A stretch of 41,861 nucleotides of DNA from Gordonia sp. (in: high G+C Gram-positive bacteria) (GCF_012515855.1 NZ_JAAYXO010000126.1:1-41861), one strand, 5' to 3'. Shown: positions 1 through 8,543, counted from the stretch's first letter. A program made the numbers and translations. The notes: generated by a model from the letters alone, not told the origin.

Positions 1-30
1 GAGATGCGCACCATGCTGAAGGGTCTGTGA
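1..30 (+). CDS. C-terminal end of an upstream gene (partial)
   Basis: Frame 1 is open from the window edge and ends EMRTMLKGL followed by TGA at 28-30. The downstream GNAT gene starts only 13 bases later on the same strand, so this may be the tail of a co-transcribed gene. Nine residues are too few to name a family. Confidence 0.3.
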   Translation, partial: EMRTMLKGL

Positions 31-56
31 GGCTGAAGGGTCTGTGAGGCTGAAGG
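15..56 (+). repeat. 17-bp tandem repeat, about 2.5 copies
   Basis: The unit GCTGAAGGGTCTGTGAG occurs at 15-31 and 32-48 and begins again at 49-56. Seventeen is not a multiple of three, so each copy shifts frame: the first copy carries the stop of the upstream gene, while the GTG in the second copy (44) opens the GNAT gene. The GTG at 27 in the first copy would give only a six-residue peptide. Confidence 0.8.
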
Positions 57-580
57 ACGCAATCCGCCCGACGATCCGGCTCGCGATCGCCGACGACCTG
101 CCCGTGCTGCAGGCCATCGAGATCGCTGCCGGAGCCGCATTCGCCGACCTCGGCATGGACCTGGTCGCGGGCGACGAGCCCGCGACCATCGCCACGCTCC
201 TCGGCTACGTGGCCGACGGTCGGGCCTGGGTGGCGATCGATGCCGAAAGCCGCCCCTGCGGGTATCTGCTCGCTGAGATCGTCGACGACTGCGCTCACAT
301 CGAGCAGGTGTCGGTCCATCCGGACTTTCGTGGTCGACGCATCGGCCGAGATCTCATCGACCACTGCGAGAACTGGGCGCGAGCTGCGGGCCTCCCTGCG
401 ATGACCCTCACCACGTATCGCGATGTCGCGTGGAACGGGCCGTACTACGAGCTGCTCGGCTTCGCGTACCTCGCGGATGCGACGCCGGGCCTGCGGGAGA
501 TCCGGCGGCGCGAGGCAGCAGCCGGGCTCGACGCCTGGCCCCGTGCCTGCATGCGCCGCGCCATCTCGTCGGCCAGATGA
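44..580 (+). CDS. GNAT-family N-acetyltransferase
   Basis: This 178-residue cytosolic protein has the GNAT fold: an N-terminal beta-alpha region (TIRLAIADDLPVLQAIE), the acetyl-CoA pyrophosphate-binding segment VSVHPDFRGRRIGRDLID (about residues 88-105, with the R-x-x-G-x-G/A-type loop as RGRRIG), and the C-terminal motif around WNGPYYELLGF. It should transfer an acetyl group from acetyl-CoA to a small amine or a protein N-terminus; the substrate cannot be read from sequence. The GTG start lies in a tandem repeat with no clear Shine-Dalgarno, so the first residues are uncertain. A strong hairpin follows 10 bases after the stop. Confidence 0.85.
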   Translation: MRLKDAIRPTIRLAIADDLPVLQAIEIAAGAAFADLGMDLVAGDEPATIATLLGYVADGRAWVAIDAESRPCGYLLAEIVDDCAHIEQVSVHPDFRGRRIGRDLIDHCENWARAAGLPAMTLTTYRDVAWNGPYYELLGFAYLADATPGLREIRRREAAAGLDAWPRACMRRAISSAR

Positions 581-590
581 GAATTGCGTA

Positions 591-619
591 GGGAATGGTG
601 GCTCGCAGCCACCATTCCC
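591..619. terminator. Hairpin between convergent GNAT and Nudix genes
   Basis: A perfect 13-bp stem (GGGAATGGTGGCT at 591-603 with its complement at 607-619) closes a CGC triloop. It lies between a plus-strand stop and a minus-strand stop and can end transcription from both sides. There is no U-tract, as is common in actinobacteria. Confidence 0.75.
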
Positions 620-651
620 GACGCGGATCGAGGCTCTATGCAGATCGCCCC

Positions 652-1077
652 TCAGGAGGAGCGGCCGACTCCGTCAGCGTCCTCGGCCAGGGCCGGGAAC
701 ACCGCGTCCGTGAGGAGCGGTGCGATGTCGGTGCGCGAACGATCGGCCGGGTGGACCCACGCGAGCTCGGCGATCTCCGCCGACGCCACGGGCACGCCGA
801 CCAGCGGATGCTCGAAGACCTCGGCGATCACCGTGAAGCCCGCCTCGTTCGCAGCGTCGGCGACGAACCGACCGAGTGGCGTCAGCACCTCGGGGTCGAG
901 CTCGACGCCCAGCTCTTCGCGCGTCTCCCGAATCGCGGCCTCGGCGAAGGTCTCGCCGGGATCGAGCTTGCCACCGGGAAACATGAACAGGCTCGAGCCG
1001 ACCTTGCGCACGGTGACGACGCGACCGCGGTCGTCGCGCATCACGACGGCACTCACCACCACGTGACGATCGGTCAT
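652..1077 (-). CDS. Nudix hydrolase
   Basis: This 141-residue single-domain protein carries a complete Nudix box (G-x5-E-x7-R-E-x2-E-E-x-G-x) starting at GGKLDPGETFAEAAIRETRE (about residues 35-54) and continuing EELGVEL. The box binds divalent metal and cleaves nucleoside diphosphates linked to another moiety, so the enzyme is probably a nucleotide-pool or metabolite pyrophosphatase. It differs from the MutT1 fusion at 14790 in having no phosphatase domain. The ATG at 1077 is preceded by GGGGAGGTGG at good spacing. The DUF1524 gene ends 15 bases upstream on the same strand, so the two may be co-transcribed. Confidence 0.88.
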   Translation of the reverse strand: MTDRHVVVSAVVMRDDRGRVVTVRKVGSSLFMFPGGKLDPGETFAEAAIRETREELGVELDPEVLTPLGRFVADAANEAGFTVIAEVFEHPLVGVPVASAEIAELAWVHPADRSRTDIAPLLTDAVFPALAEDADGVGRSS

Positions 1078-1092
1078 CGTCCACCTCCCCGC

Positions 1093-1881
1093 TCAGCATC
1101 CGCCCAACGCCTCGTCGAGGGTATCGCGCGACGGGGAGTCGATCGGCAGATCGTAGGCCACGAGGACCACGACGAACTGCACCGCGTACTGGCAGTGGAA
1201 GCCGCGCAGCGGCGGCATCCACCGCGCGGGTTCGTAGTCGGATTTGGCCTGGTTGCTGGCGGCGTCGACGGCGACCAGGTTGCGCGGATCGTTCGCAAAC
1301 GACCACCGCCTGCTCTGGGGCCACGCGGCGGCGCCGAGGTCCCAGGCCAGTGAGAGCGGAACGATGTGATCGATCTGGACCGCGGCCGACGATCGTCCAC
1401 GCCGGAACCCGATGCTGCGGCCGGTGTACGGACTGACGAACGTCCCCGCTGCGACTGCCTGGGCGCAGCTGCTCGTGACCACCCGCGCGGTGACCGTCAG
1501 ATCGCGCGCCAGCACATCATTGCGGGTGTCACAGGCGTTGCCGCCACCGCTGACCCGAGCGTCATCGGTCCACGCCGGACCGAACGCGTCACGGCGATAG
1601 TCGCGGTCGTGCGGCGGCCGCCGATCCAGCACCGACACCGTCGCGAGGTCCGCGCGCGCCTGCGCAACGGCCCAGACGTCGACCGACGACGGCTTCCGCT
1701 GCGGCGCCCCGATGCCCGACGCGACGACGACGGCGGTCGCCGCGAACACCACCAGCACCGCCCACTGCTTGCCCGTCAGTCGCACGCGTCCGGGTTTGCG
1801 GTGCGACCTGATCCATCGCCACCGATGCCTCACCGCACGCCACATACAGATTGGACGCGCCGCAGCCCGTTCCGGTTCCAC
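1093..1881 (-). CDS. Membrane-anchored or secreted HNH-type nuclease (DUF1524 family)
   Basis: The C-terminal half has the DUF1524 HNH signature: IDHIVPLSLAWDLGA (metal-binding Asp-His), then FANDPRNLVAVDAASNQAKS with the conserved Asn, and an Ala-Arg-Trp-Met-Pro-Pro segment. DUF1524 proteins are His-Asn-His metal-dependent nucleases; in GmrD-type restriction enzymes the domain cuts DNA, while secreted actinobacterial forms are largely uncharacterised. A hydrophobic helix (about residues 41-60, WAVLVVFAATAVVVASG) follows a basic N-terminus, which suggests an extracytoplasmic, possibly anchored enzyme. The start is uncertain: an ATG at 1845 and a GTG at 1785 (MRLTGKQW, just before the helix) are alternatives. 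The mature part has Cys residues that could form disulfides. Confidence 0.8.
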   Translation of the reverse strand: MEPERAAARPICMWRAVRHRWRWIRSHRKPGRVRLTGKQWAVLVVFAATAVVVASGIGAPQRKPSSVDVWAVAQARADLATVSVLDRRPPHDRDYRRDAFGPAWTDDARVSGGGNACDTRNDVLARDLTVTARVVTSSCAQAVAAGTFVSPYTGRSIGFRRGRSSAAVQIDHIVPLSLAWDLGAAAWPQSRRWSFANDPRNLVAVDAASNQAKSDYEPARWMPPLRGFHCQYAVQFVVVLVAYDLPIDSPSRDTLDEALGGC

Positions 1882-1935
1882 GACACGCGGCGCCGACCGC
1901 GATCACTGGTGGTCGGGTCAGAGCCGGATCTGAAA

Positions 1936-2364
1936 TCAGTGCTGGATGTACTGCACCAGGTGCTCTCGCTCGGCTTCGAGCTGGTCGATCGCGTTCTTCA
2001 CCACGTCGCCGATGCTGACGATGCCGACGAGCTCACCATCGACCATCACCGGAAGATGGCGGACACGATGCTCGGTCATGATCTCGCGAAGACCTTCGAT
2101 CGGATCGTCGGGCGTGCAAGTGTGCACCACCGCGGTCATGATTCCCGAGACCGGGCCGTCGAGGATCGACGCGCCGCCGGTGTGCAGGCAGCGGACCACG
2201 TCGCGTTCGGAGGCGATCCCGGCGATCGCACCGCCGTCACCGACCACCAACACCGCGCCGATGTTCCATTCGTCCAAGGTGGCGAGCAGCCCGCGCACCG
2301 TGGACGTCGCGGGCACGGTGATGACCCCGCTGCCCTTCTTATTCAAGATCTGCGAGATCCGCAT
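1936..2364 (-). CDS. CBS-domain-pair protein
   Basis: This 142-residue protein is a tandem CBS (Bateman) pair: the first CBS covers about residues 8-60 (ends GIASERDVVRCLHTGG) and the second about 75-130 (ends GELVGIVSIGDVVKNAI). CBS pairs bind adenosine nucleotides and act as energy sensors or regulatory modules. No catalytic domain is attached. It resembles small stand-alone mycobacterial CBS proteins of the Rv2406c type. I chose the ATG at 2364 because GGAGG lies six bases before it; an in-frame start at 2400 lacks such a site. It lies 80 bases downstream of recG on the same strand. Confidence 0.85.
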   Translation of the reverse strand: MRISQILNKKGSGVITVPATSTVRGLLATLDEWNIGAVLVVGDGGAIAGIASERDVVRCLHTGGASILDGPVSGIMTAVVHTCTPDDPIEGLREIMTEHRVRHLPVMVDGELVGIVSIGDVVKNAIDQLEAEREHLVQYIQH

Positions 2365-2444
2365 GGCCGTCCTCCGCCCGTCTGGAGCCGAACTCGACAC
2401 CTCCAGGGTCCGCCAAAACGCGCGAAAAGGCTAGTGCCCAGGGG

Positions 2445-4739
2445 TCACGATTTGTCGAGGTACTCCACGCGGGACGGCAGCAGAATCGACTGGACCAGGT
2501 CGGCGAGGGGCTGATGCGCCAGCAGGTCGGGGTCGTCGAGCACGATCTGCTCGGCGAGGTCGCGCGCATCGGCGATCACCTCCACGTCGTCGATCAGCGA
2601 CAGGAAGTTGAGCGAACTCTTGCCGCCGGACTGCAGCGATCCGAGGATGTCGCCCTCACGGCGCTGCGCGAGGTCGACACGAGCGAGTTCGAAGCCGTCG
2701 TTGCTGGCCTCGACGGCGCGCAGCCGTTCCATCGACTGCCCCATGTCGCTCGCGGTGGTCATCAGGAGGCAGAGTCCGGCGAACTGACCGCGGCCGACGC
2801 GTCCGCGCAGCTGGTGCAGCTGACTGACGCCGAACCGTTCGGCGTTGACGATCGCCATCATGGTGGCGTTCGGGACGTCGACACCCACTTCGATGACGGT
2901 GGTGGCGACCAGCACGTCGATGTCACCGCGCGTGAACGCGTCCATCACGTCGTTCTTCTCGTCGGCGGGCAGCCTGCCGTGCAGGATGCCGATCCGCCGA
3001 CCGGCGAGCGGGCCGGCCGCCAACTGCTCGGCGAGGTCGAGGACCGAGACGGTGTCGTCGTCGGCCTCCGACTCGCTGTCCTTCTTGCTCTTGGCTCGTT
3101 TGGCGTTGCTCTGCTCGTCGCCGATCTTGGTGCACACCACGTAGACCTGACGACCCGCGTCGATCTCCTCGTTGGCGCGCGCCCACGCGCGGTCGATCCA
3201 CTTCTGGTTCTTCATCGGGACCACGGTGGTCTTGATCGGCTGGCGACCGCGCGGAAGTTCGGCCATCACCGAGGTCTCGAGGTCGCCGAAGGTGATCATC
3301 GCGACGGTCCGCGGGATCGGGGTCGCGGTCATCACCAGGAAGTGCGGGCGGGTGTCGCCACGACCCTTGCCGCGCAAGATGTCGCGTTGCTCCACGCCGA
3401 AGCGGTGCTGCTCGTCGACGACCACCATCCCGAGGTCGAAGAACTCGACGTGCTCCTCGAGCAGGGCGTGGGTGCCGATGACGATGCCCGCATCGCCGGT
3501 GACGGCGTCGAGCAGCACCTTTCGTTTGGCCGCGGTGCCGAGCGAACCGGTCAGCAGCCCGACGCTGGTGGCGCCGTCGGCCGCTCCGAGTTCACCGGCG
3601 CGCGCGAGGTCGCCGAGCATCGTCATGACGGTGCGATAGTGCTGCGCCGCCAGCACCTCGGTGGGAGCGAGGATGGCGCACTGATGCCCGTTGTCGACCA
3701 CGCGGAGCATCGCGAGCAGCGAGACCAGCGTCTTACCGGAGCCGACCTCACCCTGCAGCAACCTGCTCATGGGGTGCTCGTCGACGAGGTCCTCGCCGAT
3801 CTCGAGGAGGACGTCCCGCTGCGCTCCGGTGAGCTCGAACGGGAGACTTGCGAGCAGTTGGTCTTCCAGCCCGCCGGGCACGTGCTTGCACGACTGCGCC
3901 GACTCGGCGACGGCGCTGAACCGCCGCCGCGCCAACTCGGCCTGCACCGCGAGCGCCTCGTCGAACTTCAGCCGACCGCGCGCCGACTCGATCTCGTCGA
4001 GGCTGTCGGGCAGGTGGACGTGTTGGATCGCCTCGGCGCTGGTGATGAGACCGCGCTCGGTGCGCTGGCCTTCGGTGAGCGCGTCTTCGGCGGGCGCCGT
4101 CTCGCCGAGGACCTGACGCACCGCGCGCCAGATCTCCCAGGTCTGCACCTCTTTGGTCGCCGGATACATCGGGATGATGTCGCGCGAGAAGTTGATGACA
4201 TCGTCGGCCGAGGCGGTGGACCCGCGCTGACCCTTACCGTCCTTGCCGTCGCCGGCGTCATGGTCGTCGGCGCCCTCGGCGTACATCTCACCGATCATGG
4301 CGGCGTTCCCGACGACGTCGATGCCGTCGTCCTCGGGCATCACCATCCAGTCGGGGTGCGACAGCTGGATCTGGTCCCGGAACAGCTTCACCGTGCCCGC
4401 CATCGCGACGCGCGTACCCGGTTTGAGGACCTTCTGAATCCAGCGGGCGTTGAAGAAGCTGGCCTCGTAGTTGGCACGACCGTCGTTGACGACCACCTTG
4501 AGGAACTGCCCGTACCGGCGCTTCATCGAGATCATCTGCGCCTTCTGAATGCGCCCGATCACCGTGATCCACTCGCCCGGCTCCGGTCGCTCCGACTCGG
4601 TGAGGTGGCCGCGGCGAAGATAGCGGCGCGGGGCATAGCGGAGCAGTTCCCCGACGGTCGTGAGCTCCAGGCCCCCCAGCTTCTTGACGAGGTCGGGGTC
4701 GACGGACGATTCGCTGAGCAGCGACGCGGTCGTCAGCAT
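2445..4739 (-). CDS. recG: ATP-dependent DNA helicase RecG
   Basis: RecG remodels stalled replication forks and branch-migrates Holliday junctions. The 764-residue product has the N-terminal wedge/OB domain that grips the branch (about residues 1-250), then the SF2 core: Walker A in GEVGSGKT (about 331), DEQH Walker B (about 440) followed by RFGVEQR, TATPIPRT motif III, LHGRLPADEK, and the motif V-VI region VATTVIEVGVDVPNA and QLHQLRGRVGRG. An acidic, Lys/Gly-rich insert (about residues 165-190) sits in the wedge region. The ATG overlaps the upstream DAK2 gene stop by one base (TGATG), so the two genes are translationally coupled. The frame is open upstream to 5138, but that part lies over the DAK2 gene and is not RecG. 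Confidence 0.97.
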   Translation of the reverse strand: MLTTASLLSESSVDPDLVKKLGGLELTTVGELLRYAPRRYLRRGHLTESERPEPGEWITVIGRIQKAQMISMKRRYGQFLKVVVNDGRANYEASFFNARWIQKVLKPGTRVAMAGTVKLFRDQIQLSHPDWMVMPEDDGIDVVGNAAMIGEMYAEGADDHDAGDGKDGKGQRGSTASADDVINFSRDIIPMYPATKEVQTWEIWRAVRQVLGETAPAEDALTEGQRTERGLITSAEAIQHVHLPDSLDEIESARGRLKFDEALAVQAELARRRFSAVAESAQSCKHVPGGLEDQLLASLPFELTGAQRDVLLEIGEDLVDEHPMSRLLQGEVGSGKTLVSLLAMLRVVDNGHQCAILAPTEVLAAQHYRTVMTMLGDLARAGELGAADGATSVGLLTGSLGTAAKRKVLLDAVTGDAGIVIGTHALLEEHVEFFDLGMVVVDEQHRFGVEQRDILRGKGRGDTRPHFLVMTATPIPRTVAMITFGDLETSVMAELPRGRQPIKTTVVPMKNQKWIDRAWARANEEIDAGRQVYVVCTKIGDEQSNAKRAKSKKDSESEADDDTVSVLDLAEQLAAGPLAGRRIGILHGRLPADEKNDVMDAFTRGDIDVLVATTVIEVGVDVPNATMMAIVNAERFGVSQLHQLRGRVGRGQFAGLCLLMTTASDMGQSMERLRAVEASNDGFELARVDLAQRREGDILGSLQSGGKSSLNFLSLIDDVEVIADARDLAEQIVLDDPDLLAHQPLADLVQSILLPSRVEYLDKS

Positions 4740-6403
4740 CACTCGATTCCCACCTGAAGCAGGTCCTTCGACTGCCCGGCCTCGTACAGCGCCAACTCGA
4801 TGCCCGCATAGTGCGCGCGCACGTGCGCGGCGATCGCGGCCCGCGCGTCGTCGTCGAGGTCGCGACCGGCAAGCACCGTCACCATCTCCCCGCCGGTGGC
4901 GAGCATCAGGTCCAGCAGCGCCGTGGCCGCCTGCCGCTGCTCCGGAGCGATCACCAGGACGTCGGATCCGATGAGTCCGAGGGTGTCGCCGATCTCGCAG
5001 GTGCCCGCGAGCGTCATCATCTTGGTGTTGGATCGCACCAGCGAGCCCCACCGCGTGCCCGCCGCGGCCTCGGCCATCGCGAACGCGTCGACATCCGACT
5101 CCTGGTCGGGTTCGTGGACGGCCAGGGCCGACAGGCACTGCGCCATCGACAGCGTCGGCAGAAAGACGACGGACCGTTGCGACGACCGCGCCTGCGCACC
5201 GACCTGCACCAGGTCCTGGGACGACATCATCCCGTTGCCCATCACGATCACGTGGGCGCTGTCGGCCGCGCGGATGGCCTCGGTCAGCGTCGCCGGGTGG
5301 ACACCGTGATCGGCACGGACCACCGTGGCCCCGGCCTCGGTGAAGAGCTCAGCGGCGCCGTCGCCGGTCACCAGTGCCACCACCGCACGCTTATAGCGCG
5401 GCGGCGGGTCGTTGGCGCCCGGCGCCGAACGGATGGCGTCGAGCGCGAAACAGCTGATGCGAATGTCCGAGAGCACCCCCACCGCGATGCCGGCCTCCAC
5501 GGCGGAGCCGGGCTCATTGGTGTGGACGTGGACCGAGAACCGCTCGGACTCCGCGGAGTTGTCGCCGACGATGACGATGGAGTCGCCGAGTTCGCCCAGT
5601 CGGTCCCGCAGCACGCCGATCTTCGAGCCGTCGGTCGCGTCGAGCAGGTACATCACTTCGAAATCGGTGTCGCCGGGATCCACGCACTCGCCGTCGTCGT
5701 GCCCGGTGAGCCCGCCGCCGACGGTGAGGATGCCGCGGTAGGCGCGGCGCTTGTTGGCGACTCCGGTCACCACCAGGACCAACGCATCGGCCATCACGAG
5801 GAACCCGCGCGCGCCGGCGTCGACGACGCCCGCACTCGCTAGCTCGGGCATCTGCTCCGGGGTCAACTCCAGGGCCTCGGAGCAGTCGTCGGCGACTGCC
5901 CGGGACAGATCAGCGGGTGAGCCGTCGACATGGGCCGACGCGCTGTCGGCGGCGACCTTCAGGATCGTGAGGATGGTGCCGTCGCGCGGCTCACTGACGG
6001 CGCGACGCGCGGCGAGGGCACCCAGCCGGAGTCCGTTCTTGACCAGTCGGTTGAAACTGGGATCGTTCTCGGCGACGGCGAGATCGGCGGCATCGGCCAG
6101 GCCGATCAGCACCTGCGACAGGATGATCCCCGAGTTCCCGCGGGCGCTCGAGACGGCGGCCTCGGCGAGCGTGCGCGTGACGGTGGGCAGATCACTCTGG
6201 TCGGTGAGGGCGTCGAGCGCCGCGACCGCACCGGCCATCGTGCTCGCCATGTTGCTGCCGGTGTCGGAGTCGGGAATCGGGAACACGTTGAGGGCGTTGA
6301 TCTCGGCGCGCATGGTCTCCAGGCCCTCCGCGCACGCCTGCGCCCAGTCCCTGATGAGCTGCGGATTGATCGCGGTGCTGCTGTCTCCCGTATGCAACGG
6401 CAC
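4739..6403 (-). CDS. DAK2-domain protein (YloV/FakA-like kinase)
   Basis: This protein of about 554 residues belongs to the DAK2/DegV-like family. Its N-terminus has the nucleotide-phosphate signature NVFPIPDSDTGSNM (about residues 40-53; the usual form is FPVPDGDTGTNM), followed by SARGNSGIILSQ (about 86-97) and further DAK2 helices; the second half is the YloV-type middle and C-terminal region. In Staphylococcus, FakA of this family phosphorylates fatty acids held by FakB. The actinobacterial role is not settled, and no fakB-like gene lies nearby. The GTG at 6403 has AGGAAGG nine bases upstream; the frame extends to 6433 without a better start. It is directly upstream of, and overlaps, recG, and is divergent from rpmB. 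Confidence 0.88.
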   Translation of the reverse strand: MPLHTGDSSTAINPQLIRDWAQACAEGLETMRAEINALNVFPIPDSDTGSNMASTMAGAVAALDALTDQSDLPTVTRTLAEAAVSSARGNSGIILSQVLIGLADAADLAVAENDPSFNRLVKNGLRLGALAARRAVSEPRDGTILTILKVAADSASAHVDGSPADLSRAVADDCSEALELTPEQMPELASAGVVDAGARGFLVMADALVLVVTGVANKRRAYRGILTVGGGLTGHDDGECVDPGDTDFEVMYLLDATDGSKIGVLRDRLGELGDSIVIVGDNSAESERFSVHVHTNEPGSAVEAGIAVGVLSDIRISCFALDAIRSAPGANDPPPRYKRAVVALVTGDGAAELFTEAGATVVRADHGVHPATLTEAIRAADSAHVIVMGNGMMSSQDLVQVGAQARSSQRSVVFLPTLSMAQCLSALAVHEPDQESDVDAFAMAEAAAGTRWGSLVRSNTKMMTLAGTCEIGDTLGLIGSDVLVIAPEQRQAATALLDLMLATGGEMVTVLAGRDLDDDARAAIAAHVRAHYAGIELALYEAGQSKDLLQVGIE

Positions 6404-6649
6404 GACCACCCACCTTCCTGTCCCCGCCGGCACGCCGACCCTGATCGCCTACTGTGTGCCTGAGGTTACCGTCCCCCGCCGACACCCAGCGGCCCACAGG
6501 TCGCGGATCCGCACACTGCGAGGCGTCCGATTTGGCCCCTCGCCGTCGGCCGGTTACTCTAGTCAGGTTGCTGATTGCTGCGGCGCGCACTGCTGCGCTC
6601 ACAGTCGGTGGATACAATGACCACGATTTTCTACCAAGGGAGTTCGAAC

Positions 6650-6841
6650 ATGGCTGCCGTATGTGACGTTTGCGGTAAGGGCCCTGGCTTCGGCAAGTCG
6701 GTCTCGCACTCGCACCGGCGCACCAACCGGCGCTGGAACCCGAACATCCAGTCCGTGCGCGTTGAGGTTGCCCCCGGCAACAAGAAGCGCCAGAACGTGT
6801 GCACCTCGTGCTTGAAGGCAGGCAAGACCGTCAAGGCCTGA
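6650..6841 (+). CDS. rpmB: 50S ribosomal protein L28 (zinc-binding form)
   Basis: The 63-residue basic protein matches L28: [20 protein letters not shown] at the N-terminus, NRRWNPNIQ in the middle and CTSCLKAGK at the end. The two CxxC pairs (CDVC and CTSC) form the zinc ribbon of the C+ paralogue type; zinc-free paralogues that replace it under zinc limitation lack these cysteines. AAGGGAG at 6637-6643 is a good ribosome binding site. A -10-like TACAAT lies at 6613-6618, with no clear -35. It is divergent from the DAK2-recG operon and is followed by a terminator hairpin. Confidence 0.96.
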   Translation: MAAVCDVCGKGPGFGKSVSHSHRRTNRRWNPNIQSVRVEVAPGNKKRQNVCTSCLKAGKTVKA

Positions 6842-6859
6842 GCCGTCTGAAGTCTTCGC

Positions 6860-6892
6860 GAATCGCCGTCCGACACCGTCGGGCGGCGATTC
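6860..6892 (+). terminator. Terminator downstream of rpmB
   Basis: A 9-bp stem, GAATCGCCG (6860-6868) with CGGCGATTC (6884-6892), encloses a further partly paired TCCGA/CGTCGG segment. It begins 19 bases after the rpmB stop. Confidence 0.7.
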
Positions 6893-6910
6893 TCGTTGTG
6901 CGGGGCATGG

Positions 6911-6955
6911 AAAGTACGGGCCGGGAAAGTACGGGCCGGGAAAGTACGGGAGGGA
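6911..6955 (+). repeat. 15-bp tandem repeat before the hydratase gene
   Basis: AAAGTACGGGCCGGG occurs at 6911-6925 and 6926-6940, with a degenerate third copy (AAAGTACGGGAGGGA) at 6941-6955. The stretch lies between the rpmB terminator and the hydratase gene. The hydratase frame is open across it (KVRAG repeats), but the conserved protein begins only at 7061, so I treat it as non-coding. Confidence 0.8.
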
Positions 6956-7060
6956 AATGCGCCGGTCCGGATTGCGATCACGGCGACGGAAACTCGGTTC
7001 CGGACGCCCGGCCCACCCGCACCGAGGCTCGGCGACCGAACGTTCCGTAAAGTACCCGAC

Positions 7061-7849
7061 ATGGCTTCCGATCTGATTCGCGTGGACGACAACGGCGTCC
7101 TCACCCTCACCCTCTCCACCAGCAGCGCTGGCACCTCCCTCGACCACGGACTGGTCCTCGAGGCGCGCGAGGCACTGCGCTCCGTAGCCCGCGGCACGCT
7201 CGACGCCGACGCTGTCCTGCTGCGCGGCGACGGCAAGAACTTCTGCGCGGGCGGGAATGTCGGCGCGTTCGCCGGCGCCGACGACCGCGGCGACTACCTG
7301 CGCGGCCTGGCCGACGATCTCCACTCGACCATCGAGTTCCTCTTCGAGACTCAGCTCCCCGTCGTCGCCGCGGTGCAGGGGTGGGCGGCAGGCGCAGGCA
7401 TGAGCATGGTGCTGCACGCCGACGTCGCGATCGGCGGTGCCTCGACCAAACTGCGCCCCGCGTACCCCGGCATCGGCCTGTCGCCCGACGGCGGCATGTC
7501 GTGGCAGCTGCCGCGCATCGTCGGTGCCGCCCGCGCCCGCTACATCATCATGACCGACCAGATCCTCGACGCCGAGCGTGCACTGGAGCTGGGCATCCTC
7601 TCAGAGATCGTCGACGACGACGCCGTGCAGCAGACCGCGTACGAGGTCGCCGCGAAGCTCGCCGCCGGACCGCGTGGATCGCATCGCGCCATCCGGCATC
7701 TGGTGCACGCGTCGGCGACCGCCTCGCTCAGCGATCACCTGACGGCCGAGGCGGCGTCGATCTCCGCGCTCGGCGCCAGTGCCGAGGGCGTCGAGGGCGT
7801 CGATGCGTTCCTGGCCAAGCGCGCCCCCGACTACCGCGGCGTGCGGTAG
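7061..7849 (+). CDS. Enoyl-CoA hydratase/isomerase (crotonase) family protein
   Basis: The 262-residue protein has the crotonase fold: the first oxyanion-hole strand in GKNFCAGGNVGAFAG (about residues 60-74), the second in VQGWAAGAGMSMVLHADVAIG (about 104-124), then the AYPGIGLSPDGGMSWQLPR segment. The position used by the catalytic Glu of hydratases reads SPDGG, giving an Asp as in some isomerases and hydrolases, so it may not be a simple hydratase. The substrate is an acyl-CoA of unknown chain. The ATG at 7061 starts the conserved region; TAAAGT (7048-7053) ends seven bases before it, which fits a leaderless mRNA. It converges on ung with a 13-base gap. Confidence 0.87.
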   Translation: MASDLIRVDDNGVLTLTLSTSSAGTSLDHGLVLEAREALRSVARGTLDADAVLLRGDGKNFCAGGNVGAFAGADDRGDYLRGLADDLHSTIEFLFETQLPVVAAVQGWAAGAGMSMVLHADVAIGGASTKLRPAYPGIGLSPDGGMSWQLPRIVGAARARYIIMTDQILDAERALELGILSEIVDDDAVQQTAYEVAAKLAAGPRGSHRAIRHLVHASATASLSDHLTAEAASISALGASAEGVEGVDAFLAKRAPDYRGVR

Positions 7850-7862
7850 CGACCGACGTCGC

Positions 7863-8540
7863 CTACGGCAGTCGCCAGTCCACCGGGTCGCCGCCGAGGT
7901 CGAGGAGTTCGGCGTTGGCCCGCGAGAACGGTCGGGAGCCGAAGAAGCCGCGCGAGGCCGACAGCGGCGACGGGTGGACCGACTCGATGGTCGGCACGTC
8001 CGGCAGCCATTCGGCCAGTCGCCGCGCGTCATTGCCCCACAGAATCGCGACCAACGGTTCATCGCGCGCGGCGAGCGCCTTGATGGCGCATTCGGTGACC
8101 GCCTCCCACCCCTTGTTGCGGTGCGAGGCCGGCTCGCCCGGCATCACGGTGAGCACCCGATTGAGCAGCAGGACGCCCTGCTCGGCCCACGGCGTGAGGT
8201 CGCCGTTGGCCGGGCGGGGATAGCCCAGATCGTCGCAGTACTCCTTGTAGATGTTCTGCAACGACCGCGGGATCGGTTGGACGTCGGGCGCCACCGAGAA
8301 GCTCAAGCCGACGGCGTGGCCCGGCGTGGGATACGGGTCCTGCCCGACGATCAGCACGCGCACGTCGTCGAACGGGTGGGTGAACGCCCGCAGGATGGCC
8401 GCCCCGGTCGGCAGGTGCGCGCGGCCCGCGGCGCTCTCGGCGCGCAGGAACTCGCCCATCTGCGCGACCACCGGCGCCACGGGCTCCAGTGCCTGCGCCC
8501 AGCCCGGATCGATAAGTTCGGACAGCGGTTCGGCAGCCAT
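7863..8540 (-). CDS. ung: Uracil-DNA glycosylase (family 1)
   Basis: Ung removes uracil from DNA and starts base-excision repair, which matters in a GC-rich genome prone to cytosine deamination. The 225-residue protein shows the water-activating motif [16 protein letters not shown] (about residues 65-80), LLLNRVLTV, and the DNA-intercalating loop [21 protein letters not shown] near the C-terminus. The usual PYH of motif A reads PYP, which I recall also in the M. tuberculosis enzyme. It ends in DWRLP, as the mycobacterial protein does. The upstream gene ends three bases before its start, so it is the last gene of a thiL-hexapeptide-ung operon. Confidence 0.97.
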   Translation of the reverse strand: MAAEPLSELIDPGWAQALEPVAPVVAQMGEFLRAESAAGRAHLPTGAAILRAFTHPFDDVRVLIVGQDPYPTPGHAVGLSFSVAPDVQPIPRSLQNIYKEYCDDLGYPRPANGDLTPWAEQGVLLLNRVLTVMPGEPASHRNKGWEAVTECAIKALAARDEPLVAILWGNDARRLAEWLPDVPTIESVHPSPLSASRGFFGSRPFSRANAELLDLGGDPVDWRLP

Positions 8541-8543
8541 GCG

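Noticed and set aside
2514-4757. 747-codon plus-strand frame
   Set aside because: It is antisense to recG and rich in His/Asp/Arg runs typical of shadow frames.
6896-7060. N-terminal extension of the hydratase through the KVRAG repeats
   Set aside because: Conserved similarity starts at 7061, the extension is only repeat translation, and a -10 hexamer lies just before 7061.
8313-8350. PYP instead of PYH in the Ung active-site motif as a sign of an inactive enzyme
   Set aside because: Actinobacterial Ung proteins, including M. tuberculosis as I recall, share this change; the other motifs are intact.
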